Part shown: positions 34,424-42,088 of the stretch, in pieces
How positions within the stretch are numbered: the stretch's first letter is position 1
Layout: each line of letters opens with the position of its first letter
From: Saccharofermentans sp.
Lineage (GTDB): Bacteria > Bacillota > Clostridia > Saccharofermentanales > Saccharofermentanaceae
NCBI GenBank assembly: GCA_024695505.1
Contig: JAILIB010000090.1
Location: 1 to 42,088, forward strand
Length of the DNA stretch: 42,088 bases
Direction: 5' to 3'
Notes under the pieces: model-generated
What the model saw: only the letters and a program-made list of their open reading frames with translations
Databases searched by the model: none
Told to the model about the DNA's origin: nothing
Program-made: the position numbers and the translations under genes

Positions 34424-35842
34424 ATGAAACTTTACAATACGCTTACCAGATACAAAGAAGATTTCAAGACGATCGAACCGGGCAAGGTCAAGATGTATGC
34501 ATGCGGCCCGACGGTCTATAACTATTTCCACCTCGGAAACGCAAGGCCTTTCGTAACTTTCGATACTTTAAGGAGATATCTTGAGTACAGGGGCTACGAC
34601 GTTACTTTTGTTCAGAACTTTACCGACATCGACGACAAGATGATCAACCGCGCTAATGAGGAAGGCATCACCGTCGAGCAACTGGCGGACAGGTTCATCA
34701 AGGAATACTATGTTGACGCTGATGGCCTTAACATCAAGCGTCAGAGTGCCCAGCCCCGCGCTACGCATTCGATCAAGGCGATAATCGCTCTGATCAAGGC
34801 TATGGAGGAGAAGGGCTTTACATATGTGATCGAAGGAGACGGCGTTTATTACGACGTTTCAAAGAAGGAAGACTACGGCAAACTTTCCCACTACAAGCTC
34901 GATGAGCTCGTTGCAGGCGGAGGTGAGAGAAAGGCCAATTACGAAGGCAAGAAGAATCCGGGCGATTTCGCGCTCTGGAAGTTCAAGAAGGAAGGCGAGC
35001 CCTCATGGGGTTCTCCGTGGGGCGAAGGAAGACCCGGCTGGCATATCGAATGCTCTGCCATGATCAACCAGTTCCTCGGCGAGACCATCGATATTCACGG
35101 CGGCGGACAGGACCTGATCTTCCCTCATCACGAGAACGAGATCGCGCAGAGTGAGGCTGCAAACGGCTGCCCTCTTGCTAATTTCTGGGTACATAACGCA
35201 TTCGTCAATATTGACGGCGAGAAGATGAGTAAGTCATTGGGCAACTTCTTCACGATAAGGGACATCGTTAAGAAGTATCCTTACAACGTCATCAGGTTCT
35301 TCATCCTGCTCGGTCATTACAGGAGTCCTATCAACTTCTCTGACGAGCTCCTGGCTGCAGCACAGACGAGCCTTGGCAGGATCAGCAACTGCGTTTCACA
35401 GATCAAGTTCGCTCTCGAGAACGGTGCGGATTCTCATCCTTCCGACTCGGAGACGACTGCGAAGCTCAAGGAAGCCGTCAAGGCGGCGGAAGAGAGCTTT
35501 GTCGCCCATATGGATGACGACCTCAATACCGCTGATGCGATTACCGACATATTCAACCTCGTAAGCGAGACGAACAGGGCACTCGCGGCAGATGACGCTT
35601 CCGCTGAAGCGCTCAAGCTTGCAGGCGGCAAGATCACCGAACTGACGGGAGTCCTTGGCGTTACGCTTGACGAAGCAAAGGAAGAGATACCTGCCGAAGT
35701 CATGGAACTTGCCGAAAAGCGTGCAGCTGCCAAGAAGGAAAAGAACTTCGCGGAAGCTGACAGGATTAGAGATGAGATCACGGCTTTGGGCTACAGCATC
35801 AAGGACACACCCAAGGGTCCGCAGCTCGAGAAGATCAAATAA
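34424..35842 (+). CDS. cysS: Cysteinyl-tRNA synthetase
   Basis: 472 residues, class I synthetase. Zinc-binding C27 in MYACGPTVYNY is followed by the HIGH-equivalent HLGN. WHIECSAM and the histidines of GGGQDLIFPHHENE complete the zinc site. KMSKS is at about 267-271 (EKMSKSLGNF). The C-terminal helical anticodon-binding part ends in NFAEADRIRDEITALG. AAGGAG precedes ATG by 8 nt. Followed closely by mrnC and rlmB, a common clostridial/bacillary gene order. Confidence 0.97.
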   Translation: MKLYNTLTRYKEDFKTIEPGKVKMYACGPTVYNYFHLGNARPFVTFDTLRRYLEYRGYDVTFVQNFTDIDDKMINRANEEGITVEQLADRFIKEYYVDADGLNIKRQSAQPRATHSIKAIIALIKAMEEKGFTYVIEGDGVYYDVSKKEDYGKLSHYKLDELVAGGGERKANYEGKKNPGDFALWKFKKEGEPSWGSPWGEGRPGWHIECSAMINQFLGETIDIHGGGQDLIFPHHENEIAQSEAANGCPLANFWVHNAFVNIDGEKMSKSLGNFFTIRDIVKKYPYNVIRFFILLGHYRSPINFSDELLAAAQTSLGRISNCVSQIKFALENGADSHPSDSETTAKLKEAVKAAEESFVAHMDDDLNTADAITDIFNLVSETNRALAADDASAEALKLAGGKITELTGVLGVTLDEAKEEIPAEVMELAEKRAAAKKEKNFAEADRIRDEITALGYSIKDTPKGPQLEKIK

Positions 35843-35854
35843 CGGAGCATATTC

Positions 35855-36301
35855 ATGATAAAGCCTTTCATCGCATCCGATCTTCGTGAAGTCTCGCCGC
35901 TCGTGCTGGCGTACATCGGCGATGCGGTTTACGAGGTCTATGCAAGGTGTCACGCTTCAAGCTATGGTGCGGGAAACAACAACAAACTCCATAAGCGCAC
36001 GATCAAGTACGTTTCTGCAGAGGCTCAGGCTGAGATATCCAGGCAGCTTATGGATGAGCTTACGGAGACTGAGACTGATTATTTCCGCAGGGGAAAGAAT
36101 TCCAATCCCCATGCGGCTTCCAAGAATGCCTCGCATGCGGACTACATGTACGCTACCGGATTTGAGGCCCTTATCGGTTATCTTTTCATGGATAATCAGG
36201 AAGCCCGGATGGAATACATCATCCAGAGAAGCTTCGAGATAGCAGACGGCATTAAGGCGATCAACGATATCGAAACAGACGACAATACGGGAGATGAGTG
36301 A
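35855..36301 (+). CDS. mrnC: Mini-ribonuclease 3
   Basis: 148 residues: an RNase III catalytic domain without the dsRNA-binding domain. LAYIGDAVYEVYAR carries the catalytic acidic residues (IGDAVYE), and the second motif is ATGFEALIGYLFM. Known to mature 23S rRNA in Bacillus. Follows cysS by 12 nt and overlaps rlmB by 8 nt (ATGAGTGA), so the two rRNA-related genes are coupled. Confidence 0.94.
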   Translation: MIKPFIASDLREVSPLVLAYIGDAVYEVYARCHASSYGAGNNNKLHKRTIKYVSAEAQAEISRQLMDELTETETDYFRRGKNSNPHAASKNASHADYMYATGFEALIGYLFMDNQEARMEYIIQRSFEIADGIKAINDIETDDNTGDE

Positions 36302-37100
36302 TTTGGACGACAGACGCGGCGAAAACAACAGATCTAATAACGTGTCAGGCGACAAGATAGAAGGCCGCAATGCGGTCACGGAAGCGCTTGCCGCAGGCAG
36401 GACCTTCAACCGCATGTGGATCTTAAAGCCCGAAGGCGGAAGACGTCTTGAGCCCGCACTCGCAAAGATCCTGGACGAGGCTAACAGGAAGGGGATCGTC
36501 ATTACACGTGCACCCCGTAACGTTTTAGACCGCATCAGCACGACACATAACCATCAGGGAGTCATTGCAACGGTCGCGCCCCACGAGTATGCTGATCTTG
36601 ACGACATTATCAATAAGGCCAGGGAAGAAGGCAGAGCGCCGCTTCTCATAGCATTGGATGAGATCAAGGATGCCTATAATCTCGGTTCGGTACTGAGGAT
36701 CGCTGACTGTTGCGGAATCGACGGAGTCATCATTCCGGAGAGACGTTCCGTTTCGCTCGATTCCATGGTCGCGAAAGCATCTGCAGGCGCGATGGAATAC
36801 GTTCCCGTCGCAAGGGTGACCAATCTTGCCCAGACTCTCAGAAACCTTAAGGAAAAAGAGGGCTTCTGGGTTTGCGGCACCGACATGAATGGTGACGTAT
36901 CTTATGACAAAGCCGATTATTCGGGAAACCTCGTGATCGTCATCGGAAGCGAAGGCGACGGCATGAGGGACGGAGTCCGCAAATGCTGTGATTTCACCGT
37001 TGAGATCCCGATGGTCGGTCACGTGAACAGCCTTAATGCTGCGGTCGCCGCGGGCGTTATCGTATTTGAGGCTGCAAGGCACAGGAGAGCGGAGGGCTGA
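36294..37100 (+). CDS. rlmB: 23S rRNA 2'-O-methyltransferase, TrmH/SpoU family (RlmB-like)
   Basis: 268 residues. The N-terminal substrate-binding domain starts at KIEGRNAVTEALAAG. The C-terminal SPOUT knot has ALDEIKDAYNLGSVLRIADCCG (motif 1), VIVIGSEGDGMRDGVRKCCD (motif 2) and VEIPMVGHVNSLNAAVAAGV (motif 3). Family members methylate a guanosine in the 23S rRNA peptidyl-transferase loop, using SAM. Specific target is inferred from family resemblance and the conserved cysS-mrnC-rlmB order. The ATG overlaps the mrnC stop region. Confidence 0.9.
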   Translation: MSDLDDRRGENNRSNNVSGDKIEGRNAVTEALAAGRTFNRMWILKPEGGRRLEPALAKILDEANRKGIVITRAPRNVLDRISTTHNHQGVIATVAPHEYADLDDIINKAREEGRAPLLIALDEIKDAYNLGSVLRIADCCGIDGVIIPERRSVSLDSMVAKASAGAMEYVPVARVTNLAQTLRNLKEKEGFWVCGTDMNGDVSYDKADYSGNLVIVIGSEGDGMRDGVRKCCDFTVEIPMVGHVNSLNAAVAAGVIVFEAARHRRAEG

Positions 37101-37107
37101 GGCTGAA

Positions 37108-38433
37108 ATGACCGGAATGACCACACGTGCCGGAAAATTTTTAGGGCAGAGGGCAATTGCGCTGCTCTTGGCCGTTGCCGTCATGTTTTCGCTTTCCTCT
37201 TGTGACATAGTCCAGTCTATCCAAAAGCGTTTCGACAACCACAGCGAGGACATTTCAGGACCCGAGCTCGCGCGTCTGGTCAGCAGCGCCATAAAGAGCA
37301 GCGACAATGTGGCCGACAGTTATTCCTCGATCCCTGAAAAGCAGCTGGACGGAATGTCTTACACGGTCTTTATGCAGTATTGCGAGATCTTGAGGACGAT
37401 GTCCGAAAGACACGGCAAGATCGCGGCTTTCAAGTTCCTTTCAAAAGAGGAGACTGCCAAGGTCTTTGCGCAGGCTGATGAAAAGGCCGGTTCAAACGCT
37501 GTTTCGTTAAAGTCCTATTCAGGGCTGACCCTGGTCGAGCTCATCTACGAAGTCGATTTCGACAAGAACAATCCCTGCAGGTTCGCCCTCTCATACAAAG
37601 ACGGAGCGTACATGCTCGCAAACGACTATGCCACCAAATCGGTCGAAGCCTACGATTACATTGCTCATTATTTCAAGATGATCAGCGACGGCAACACGGC
37701 AGGCCTGGAGTCGATAATCAAGCCGATGCTCAATGACGACATCTATATTTCATCGGTCATTACCTCCAAGGCCGCTTATCTCATCGATTACTACAAGCTC
37801 CGCGTCAGGAGTTCCGTCAGGGAATTCAAGTTAAAGTCCTTCCTGCCGACGTACATCAGCTATGAGATCCCGGAGACGCTCGATGCCTCGGGAGAGAACA
37901 TAATCGCGAGAAGCGTTAATCTCTACAGGAGGCCTGACGGTGCGTTTTACATCGAAGACGCATTTGTTTCGCAGGGTGATGAGGTCCAGTTCTGCCTGAA
38001 AGGCACTCCGGTACTCAGATGCGGAATGACATATACGAAGACCGACATCCAGAATCTTTTCGGTGAACCCGTCATCCAGATGGTGGATACTTCAAGGAGA
38101 AAGAGACATGCCGACATACTGCTCGCGTATAATGGTGTAATGCTGCATTTCGAAGGAACGCCCACGGCTGACGGCACTTGGAATTCGGCAAAGCTCGTGT
38201 CCATCTCGATCTACAATTACGATGCGGAGACGCCTTCTTCAACGTTTGACGGGCGCCTGTTCGTAGGAATGAACATCTCTGAGCTCCTTCTTGTATATCC
38301 CATGATCGATGAGACCGATTACGTCTATACTTTTGAGACGGCGGACGGTACTTACAAGCTTGAGTTTGAATTCGATGAGAACAAGAACGTTTCCAAGATC
38401 CGCCTCGGAGAGGTTTCTTCCAAGACCTCCTGA
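37108..38433 (+). CDS. Predicted lipoprotein of unknown function
   Basis: 441 residues. GGAGGG lies 11 nt before the ATG. The signal peptide has a basic start (TTRAGKFLGQR), a hydrophobic core, and the lipobox SLSSC with C32 as the lipidated cysteine. The mature part has no domain I recognise. A C-terminal region with TYTKTDIQNLFGEPV...DGRLFVGMNISELLLVYP...KLEFEFDENKNVSKIRLG looks like a short repeat of small beta-alpha units of the SmpA/BamE or PepSY-like kind (weak). It lies 7 nt after rlmB and may be read from the same mRNA. Anchored to the outer face of the cell membrane. Confidence 0.75.
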   Translation: MTGMTTRAGKFLGQRAIALLLAVAVMFSLSSCDIVQSIQKRFDNHSEDISGPELARLVSSAIKSSDNVADSYSSIPEKQLDGMSYTVFMQYCEILRTMSERHGKIAAFKFLSKEETAKVFAQADEKAGSNAVSLKSYSGLTLVELIYEVDFDKNNPCRFALSYKDGAYMLANDYATKSVEAYDYIAHYFKMISDGNTAGLESIIKPMLNDDIYISSVITSKAAYLIDYYKLRVRSSVREFKLKSFLPTYISYEIPETLDASGENIIARSVNLYRRPDGAFYIEDAFVSQGDEVQFCLKGTPVLRCGMTYTKTDIQNLFGEPVIQMVDTSRRKRHADILLAYNGVMLHFEGTPTADGTWNSAKLVSISIYNYDAETPSSTFDGRLFVGMNISELLLVYPMIDETDYVYTFETADGTYKLEFEFDENKNVSKIRLGEVSSKTS

Positions 38434-38442
38434 AACTGAAGG

Positions 38443-39177
38443 TTATTCAACGCACTTTGCTTTAAGCTGAACTATCTCCTCATCTGTCATTCCGTTGAAC
38501 CTGAAGAATCCGGAAATATCTCCGTTCCATCTTTCATCAACGTAATCGAGGAAGATCTCCATATTGAGCTTATCTGATCTCAGGAGGTGCTTCATGTCAT
38601 CAGGCATCTTGGCCATTCTTCTCTCAAGATACTTTTCGAGATATTTATAGGATGCCTGATAGTTAAGGATTATGTTTTCGCGTGAAGCACCTGCAAGCAG
38701 GTAGAGCAGTGCCGTGATGGTGCCTGTGCGGTCTTTTCCGTGAGTGCAGTGAAAAAGAGTGAGCCCCTTTGAGCCAAGAAGGTATCTCATGGTCTTGATG
38801 ACATCTTTGCCAAGGTCTTCGCAGATCCTGACGTAATAGTCGCCCAAATGCCTTTTACGGATGAAATCAAGCAGCTCGTCGCTTAGATTGTTCGGGTCGC
38901 CGGGGAAGAGGGATACGAAGCAAAAATCCACGTCAGGGTCGTTTTGAAAAGGATTGCCGAAATCCTTGAGTTCAGCCTCCGCACGGAGGTCGACCACGCA
39001 TTTAACGCCGTATTCCTTAACCTCCAGGATCTGTTCGGGCGTCAGTTTTTCGGGTGAACTTGATCTGATGAAGACGCCTTTTCTGAAAGCCTTTCCGCCT
39101 TCCAAAGGCATTCCGCCGAGTTCGCGGCAGTTTGGAAGACTGAGACTTGTTATAAGCTGATCGTCAGGATTATACAC
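38443..39177 (-). CDS. Tyrosine-protein phosphatase (CX5R, DSP-like)
   Basis: 244 residues from the GTG preceded by AAAGAGGTG 10 nt upstream; the open frame extends 19 codons further but without a ribosome-binding site. The N-terminus matches the bacterial Tyr_phosphatase3 pattern (LPNCRELGGMP, GVFIRSSSPEKLT, VVDLRAEAEL). The active-site P-loop is HCTHGKDRTG, with C144 and R150. C-terminal helices include the segment that in this family can bind lipids. No signal peptide. It could dephosphorylate protein tyrosine or phosphoinositide-like substrates. Single gene, convergent with the lipoprotein gene. Confidence 0.88.
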   Translation of the reverse strand: MYNPDDQLITSLSLPNCRELGGMPLEGGKAFRKGVFIRSSSPEKLTPEQILEVKEYGVKCVVDLRAEAELKDFGNPFQNDPDVDFCFVSLFPGDPNNLSDELLDFIRKRHLGDYYVRICEDLGKDVIKTMRYLLGSKGLTLFHCTHGKDRTGTITALLYLLAGASRENIILNYQASYKYLEKYLERRMAKMPDDMKHLLRSDKLNMEIFLDYVDERWNGDISGFFRFNGMTDEEIVQLKAKCVE

Positions 39178-39223
39178 TGTAATAAGCACCTCTTTTACGG
39201 CGATTATTCTAATCAAGTTTTGA

Positions 39224-39252
39224 TTGACATTCAAGCAGTCAAGTAATATTAT
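39224..39252 (+). promoter_or_regulatory. Promoter of tRNA-Arg
   Basis: TTGACA (39224-39229), 17-nt spacer, TATTAT (39247-39252), about 32 nt before the tRNA. Confidence 0.75.
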
Positions 39253-39284
39253 AAATAGGCATTTCGGGAAACCGGTGTTAATAC

Positions 39285-39361
<77 letters not shown>

Positions 39362-39367
39362 GAAACA

Positions 39368-39396
39368 AAGCTGTTGCGGTTCGCGGCAGCTTTTTT
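39368..39396 (+). terminator. Intrinsic terminator of tRNA-Arg
   Basis: AAGCTGTTGC (39368-39377) pairs with GCGGCAGCTT (39383-39392) over 10 bp with two G-U pairs, a GGTTC loop, then TTTTTT. Confidence 0.85.
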
Positions 39397-39419
39397 AATA
39401 TCTGCAGGAGGTTTGACTT

Positions 39420-39944
39420 ATGAGAAGACTGCTTATCGTTGTTGACTGCCAGAAGGATTTCATTGACGGCGCACTCGGTTTTGAAGGCGCAGACGCCATC
39501 ATTCCCGGGATAATCGAGCGCATTGCCTCTTATAAGGCTGAAGGCGGTGAAGTCGTATATACGCTTGATACGCACACTCCTGACTACATGAATACCCAGG
39601 AAGGCCGTAATCTTCCTGTTCCTCACTGTATCAAGGGAACTGACGGCTTTAAGCTCGCCGGTGAGCTTGAAGGACCTCTTTCAGGCTGCAGGGGATTTGA
39701 AAAGCCTACTTTCGGTTCTATGGAGCTTGCAAACTATATTGCTTCCAATGCTTCAGAGTATTCATCCATCGAGGTCTGCGGACTTGTTTCAAACATCTGC
39801 GTGATCTCGAACGCGATGCTTGCCAAGGCTGCTGCTCCCGAGGCGGAGATTGTCGTGGATTCAAAGCTTACGGCGTCATTTGACCCCAAGCTCCATCAGG
39901 CCGCCATGGACGTTTTGGGCGGAGTACAGGTAAAGGTCTTGTAA
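39420..39944 (+). CDS. Nicotinamidase/isochorismatase-family cysteine hydrolase
   Basis: 174 residues. The predicted triad is D9 (VVDCQKDF), K95 (GFEKPTFGS) and C127 (GLVSNICVIS). Metal-binding residues typical of nicotinamidase are D50, H52 (LDTHTPDY) and H69 (VPHCIKG). That set favours nicotinamidase (nicotinamide to nicotinate, NAD salvage) over other isochorismatase-like enzymes. AGGAGG lies a few nt upstream of ATG. Located between a terminator and the tig promoter, so read-through of the tRNA terminator or an unseen promoter must drive it. Confidence 0.85.
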   Translation: MRRLLIVVDCQKDFIDGALGFEGADAIIPGIIERIASYKAEGGEVVYTLDTHTPDYMNTQEGRNLPVPHCIKGTDGFKLAGELEGPLSGCRGFEKPTFGSMELANYIASNASEYSSIEVCGLVSNICVISNAMLAKAAAPEAEIVVDSKLTASFDPKLHQAAMDVLGGVQVKVL

Positions 39945-39957
39945 TCCTATATTTTTA

Positions 39958-39987
39958 TTGCAAAAACAGCACCTGCTGTGATACAAT
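39958..39987 (+). promoter_or_regulatory. Promoter of trigger factor with an internal palindrome
   Basis: TTGCAA (39958-39963), 18-nt spacer, TACAAT (39982-39987). The spacer contains the perfect inverted repeat ACAGCA-CC-TGCTGT (39966-39979), which could be an operator. Confidence 0.6.
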
Positions 39988-40031
39988 TCTTACTCGGTTA
40001 ATTTATTTATTAATATATTGGAGGATATAAC

Positions 40032-41522
40032 ATGGCATCCACGATTGAGAAAAAAGAGCACTCACAGGTAGTTATCAGCCTTGAGGCCGGAATTGAGGAG
40101 TGGAAGGCTGCCCTTAAGCAGGCTTACAACAAGAACAAGGGCCGTTTCCAGGTTCCCGGTTTCCGCAAGGGCAAGGTTCCTTACCAGCTGGTCTGCCAGT
40201 ACTACGGCGAGGGCGTCCTCTATGATGATGCTATGAACGAGATCGCTAACAAGCAGTATCCCGAGGCAGTTAAGGAGCACGATCTCCAGGTCATTTCCCG
40301 TCCTATGATGGATGTTACAGGCCTTGATGAGAACGGCCTCAAGTACACTATCACCGTATTCGTTAAGCCTGAATTCGAGCTCGGCAAGTACGAGGGCGTT
40401 GAAGTTCCTTACAAGGACATCGAAGTAACAGACAAGGACGTTGAGGATGAACTCGAGCGTATGGCTAAGCGTAATTCCTCCCTCGAGGAAGTTACTGACC
40501 GTCCGGCAGCTGAGGGCGATACAGTCACGATCGACTATGAGGGCTTCAAGGACGGCGTCGCTTTCGAAGGCGGCAAGGGCGAGGGTTACAACCTCAAGCT
40601 CGGTTCCCACTCCTTCATCCCCGGATTCGAGGAGCAGGTTGCAGGCCACAGCGAGGGTGACGAGTTCACCATCGAAGTCAAGTTCCCTGAAGAGTATCAC
40701 TCTGAAGAACTCAAGGGCGCTGATGCTACGTTCAACGTAAAGATCCACGCTATCAAGACAGAGGTCATCCCTGAGATCGACGATGAGTTCGCAAAGGACG
40801 TTTCCGAGTTCGATACACTCGACGAGCTCAAGGCTGACATTCGCAAGAACAAGGAAGAGAAGGCTGCCAAGGACAACAAGGCTGCTTTCGAGAACGAGAC
40901 AGTACGTGCGGTATGCGACAACTGCGAGATCGAGATCCCTCAGCCCATGATCGACAATGAGGTTGAGCAGATGGCTCAGGATCAGGCAGCACGTATGAGC
41001 AGCCAGGGCATCGAGCTTTCTATGTATCTGCAGTATCTCGGCCAGAGCATGGAAGAGTTCAAGCAGTCCCTTGAACCCATGGCACGCGTTAGAGTTAAGT
41101 CTTCACTCGTTATCGAGAAGATCACAGAGGTTGTTAACCCTGAGGTTACAGACGCTGATTACGAAGAAGAGATCAAGACCATTGCCGAGTCTTATAAGAT
41201 CGACGTTGAGCAGGTTAAGAAGTCTGTCGGCGAGGATGCTTCCTTCATCAAGGATTCCATCCGTGCAAGAAAGACTGTTGAGTATCTTGCTTCCAAGGCT
41301 GTAAAGGTTGAGCCTAAGGAGCCTGAGGCAGCTGCTGAAGAGAAGAAGCCTGCAAAGAAGGCTGCAGCTAAGAAGACTGCAAAGGCAGAGGATGCTGCTG
41401 AAGAGAAGCCTGCAAAGAAGACAACTAAGAAGGCTGAGGAAGCACCTGCTGAAGGTGAGGAAAAGCCTAAGAAGACCAGAGCCAAGAAGGCTAAGGCTGA
41501 TGAGGACGCTGCCAAGGAGTAA
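40032..41522 (+). CDS. tig: Trigger factor with Ala/Lys/Glu-rich tail
   Basis: 496 residues against ~430 usually. Ribosome-binding N-domain with the signature GRFQVPGFRKGKVPYQL; FKBP-type peptidyl-prolyl isomerase domain (about 150-250, VTIDYEGFKDGVAFEGG, GSHSFIPGFEEQVAGH); C-terminal helical chaperone domain. Cytosolic, acting on nascent chains at the exit tunnel. The last ~70 residues are low-complexity (AEEKKPAKKAAAKKTAKAE and similar), like the tails of GlgB and GlgA here. GGAGG precedes the ATG. clpP/clpX, frequent neighbours, are not within the window. Confidence 0.95.
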   Translation: MASTIEKKEHSQVVISLEAGIEEWKAALKQAYNKNKGRFQVPGFRKGKVPYQLVCQYYGEGVLYDDAMNEIANKQYPEAVKEHDLQVISRPMMDVTGLDENGLKYTITVFVKPEFELGKYEGVEVPYKDIEVTDKDVEDELERMAKRNSSLEEVTDRPAAEGDTVTIDYEGFKDGVAFEGGKGEGYNLKLGSHSFIPGFEEQVAGHSEGDEFTIEVKFPEEYHSEELKGADATFNVKIHAIKTEVIPEIDDEFAKDVSEFDTLDELKADIRKNKEEKAAKDNKAAFENETVRAVCDNCEIEIPQPMIDNEVEQMAQDQAARMSSQGIELSMYLQYLGQSMEEFKQSLEPMARVRVKSSLVIEKITEVVNPEVTDADYEEEIKTIAESYKIDVEQVKKSVGEDASFIKDSIRARKTVEYLASKAVKVEPKEPEAAAEEKKPAKKAAAKKTAKAEDAAEEKPAKKTTKKAEEAPAEGEEKPKKTRAKKAKADEDAAKE

Positions 41523-41552
41523 GGCGGTTCCTGAAGCAATACTGATCTGACT

Positions 41553-41583
41553 AAAGAGCGTCTCGGAATTGAGGCGCTCTTTT
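41553..41583 (+). terminator. Intrinsic terminator of tig
   Basis: AAAGAGCGTCTC (41553-41564) pairs with GAGGCGCTCTTT (41571-41582) over 12 bp with one G-U pair, then further Ts. Confidence 0.9.
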
Positions 41584-41686
41584 CATTTTTGTCAGTTTCT
41601 TTACAGATTCTTTTCTATTCATTAAGGCTTGTAGTGTTCAGACGGTGAGTGTGTTATACACAGAATATTAAAGGTCGAAATGCCCT

Positions 41687-41735
41687 TTGTTTTCGGTATG
41701 CCGTTTTTTCTGCCGAAATCCCGGGGCTAAAGGTC
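41687..41735 (+). promoter_or_regulatory. Possible structured leader of the secreted protein gene
   Basis: Hairpin TTTCGGTA (41691-41698) with TGCCGAAA (41711-41718), then CCCGGGGCTAAAGGTC (41720-41735). The last part recalls the 3' half of c-di-GMP-I riboswitches, but the rest of that motif is not recognisable. Could simply be a 5' UTR hairpin. Confidence 0.25.
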
Positions 41736-41748
41736 AAGGAGGATCGGT

Positions 41749-42088
41749 ATGAAACTTAGACGTTTATTGGCAGGTTTTGTTGCAGTATCAATGACGGTCG
41801 GCATGATGCCAGCCGTGGTATTCGCAAAAGGCTTGGATTACGAGCCTGAGGATACAGAAGCCGTAGAGACGACGGAGTCTGAAACAAAAGAAACCCCTAA
41901 ACCGGAAGTTAAGGAAACGGAAAAGCCTGCTGAGACTGAACCTGAGCAGACAACAGAACCTGTTCCCGCTGAAACGGAAGATAATGAGTCCAAAGAAACA
42001 GAGGCAACCGAGCCGTCCGAGCCTTCTGAATCCGGCGAAAAGGAGCCTGAGGAAACTGAAGCTGAAAAGCCTTCTGAGACAACTCCCG
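41749..42088 (+). CDS. Secreted protein with Glu/Thr/Pro-rich stalk (3' end outside window)
   Basis: 113 codons visible, frame open to the right edge. AAGGAGG lies 6 nt upstream of ATG. The signal peptide is MKLRRLLAGFVAVSMTVGMM, with likely cleavage after AVVFA. The rest is a low-complexity stretch of ETE, KET, EPS and TEP elements, strongly acidic and Pro-rich. Such regions act as extended spacers between a secreted domain and the cell surface, and may be O-glycosylated. Any functional domain must lie beyond the window. The function is unknown. Confidence 0.8.
   Translation, partial: MKLRRLLAGFVAVSMTVGMMPAVVFAKGLDYEPEDTEAVETTESETKETPKPEVKETEKPAETEPEQTTEPVPAETEDNESKETEATEPSEPSESGEKEPEETEAEKPSETTP

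Noticed and set aside
41640..41748. Canonical c-di-GMP-I riboswitch
   Set aside because: Only a partial 3' element is similar; the conserved 5' half and the ligand-binding core could not be found.

Overview
The window reads as a stretch of bacterial chromosome from a Gram-positive anaerobe of the Bacillota, class Clostridia. The evidence is the paired GlgC/GlgD system, a SAM-I (S-box) riboswitch in front of metK, Mini-RNase III next to cysS, a Tad pilus locus of the compact Gram-positive kind, strong GGAGG ribosome-binding sites and sigma-A type promoters. Genus cannot be fixed from this sequence alone. No insertion sequence, prophage, CRISPR array or rRNA is visible, so this is core genome with some unusual gene architectures.

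Layout. 1-1.9 kb: end of a GntR regulator with a two-gene ABC transporter. 2-10.4 kb: a complete glycogen/alpha-glucan operon (glgB, glgC, glgD, glgA and a GH13 amylase) from one promoter. 10.4-13 kb: a zinc-ribbon membrane protein, tRNA-Leu(GAG) and a YbjN-like protein. 13-15 kb (minus strand): an OGG1-type glycosylase and a THUMP RNA methyltransferase whose mRNA looks leaderless. 15.4-17.2 kb: proA and rpiB behind an intergenic region with DnaA-box-like sites. 17.2-24 kb: F-type ATP synthase. 24-29.2 kb (minus strand): a compact five-gene Tad-like operon. 29.4-33.9 kb: SAM riboswitch, metK, recD2-like helicase, comF. 34 kb: a structured non-coding RNA candidate with its own promoter. 34.4-38.4 kb: cysS, mrnC, rlmB and a lipoprotein. 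38.4-39.9 kb: a CX5R phosphatase (minus), tRNA-Arg(ACG) and a nicotinamidase-like hydrolase. 40-41.5 kb: trigger factor. 41.7 kb to the end: the start of a secreted Glu/Thr/Pro-rich protein.

The most striking feature is in the ATP synthase operon. There is no free delta (atpH) gene. Only the C-terminal domain of delta is present, fused in frame to the N-terminus of alpha through a long acidic/serine-rich linker, and the delta N-terminal domain is absent from the operon. Beta carries an acidic insertion in its N-terminal crown domain, at the same end of F1. If real, each F1 would carry three delta C-terminal domains, implying a rebuilt peripheral-stalk junction.

Other points: a fused TadB-TadC protein, a 57-residue Flp-type pilin, and three perfectly phased 10-bp repeats abutting the tad promoter; Lys/Ala/Pro-rich tails shared by GlgB, GlgA and trigger factor; and a 6S-like RNA candidate upstream of cysS. 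All functional statements are from reading sequence motifs; no database search was run.
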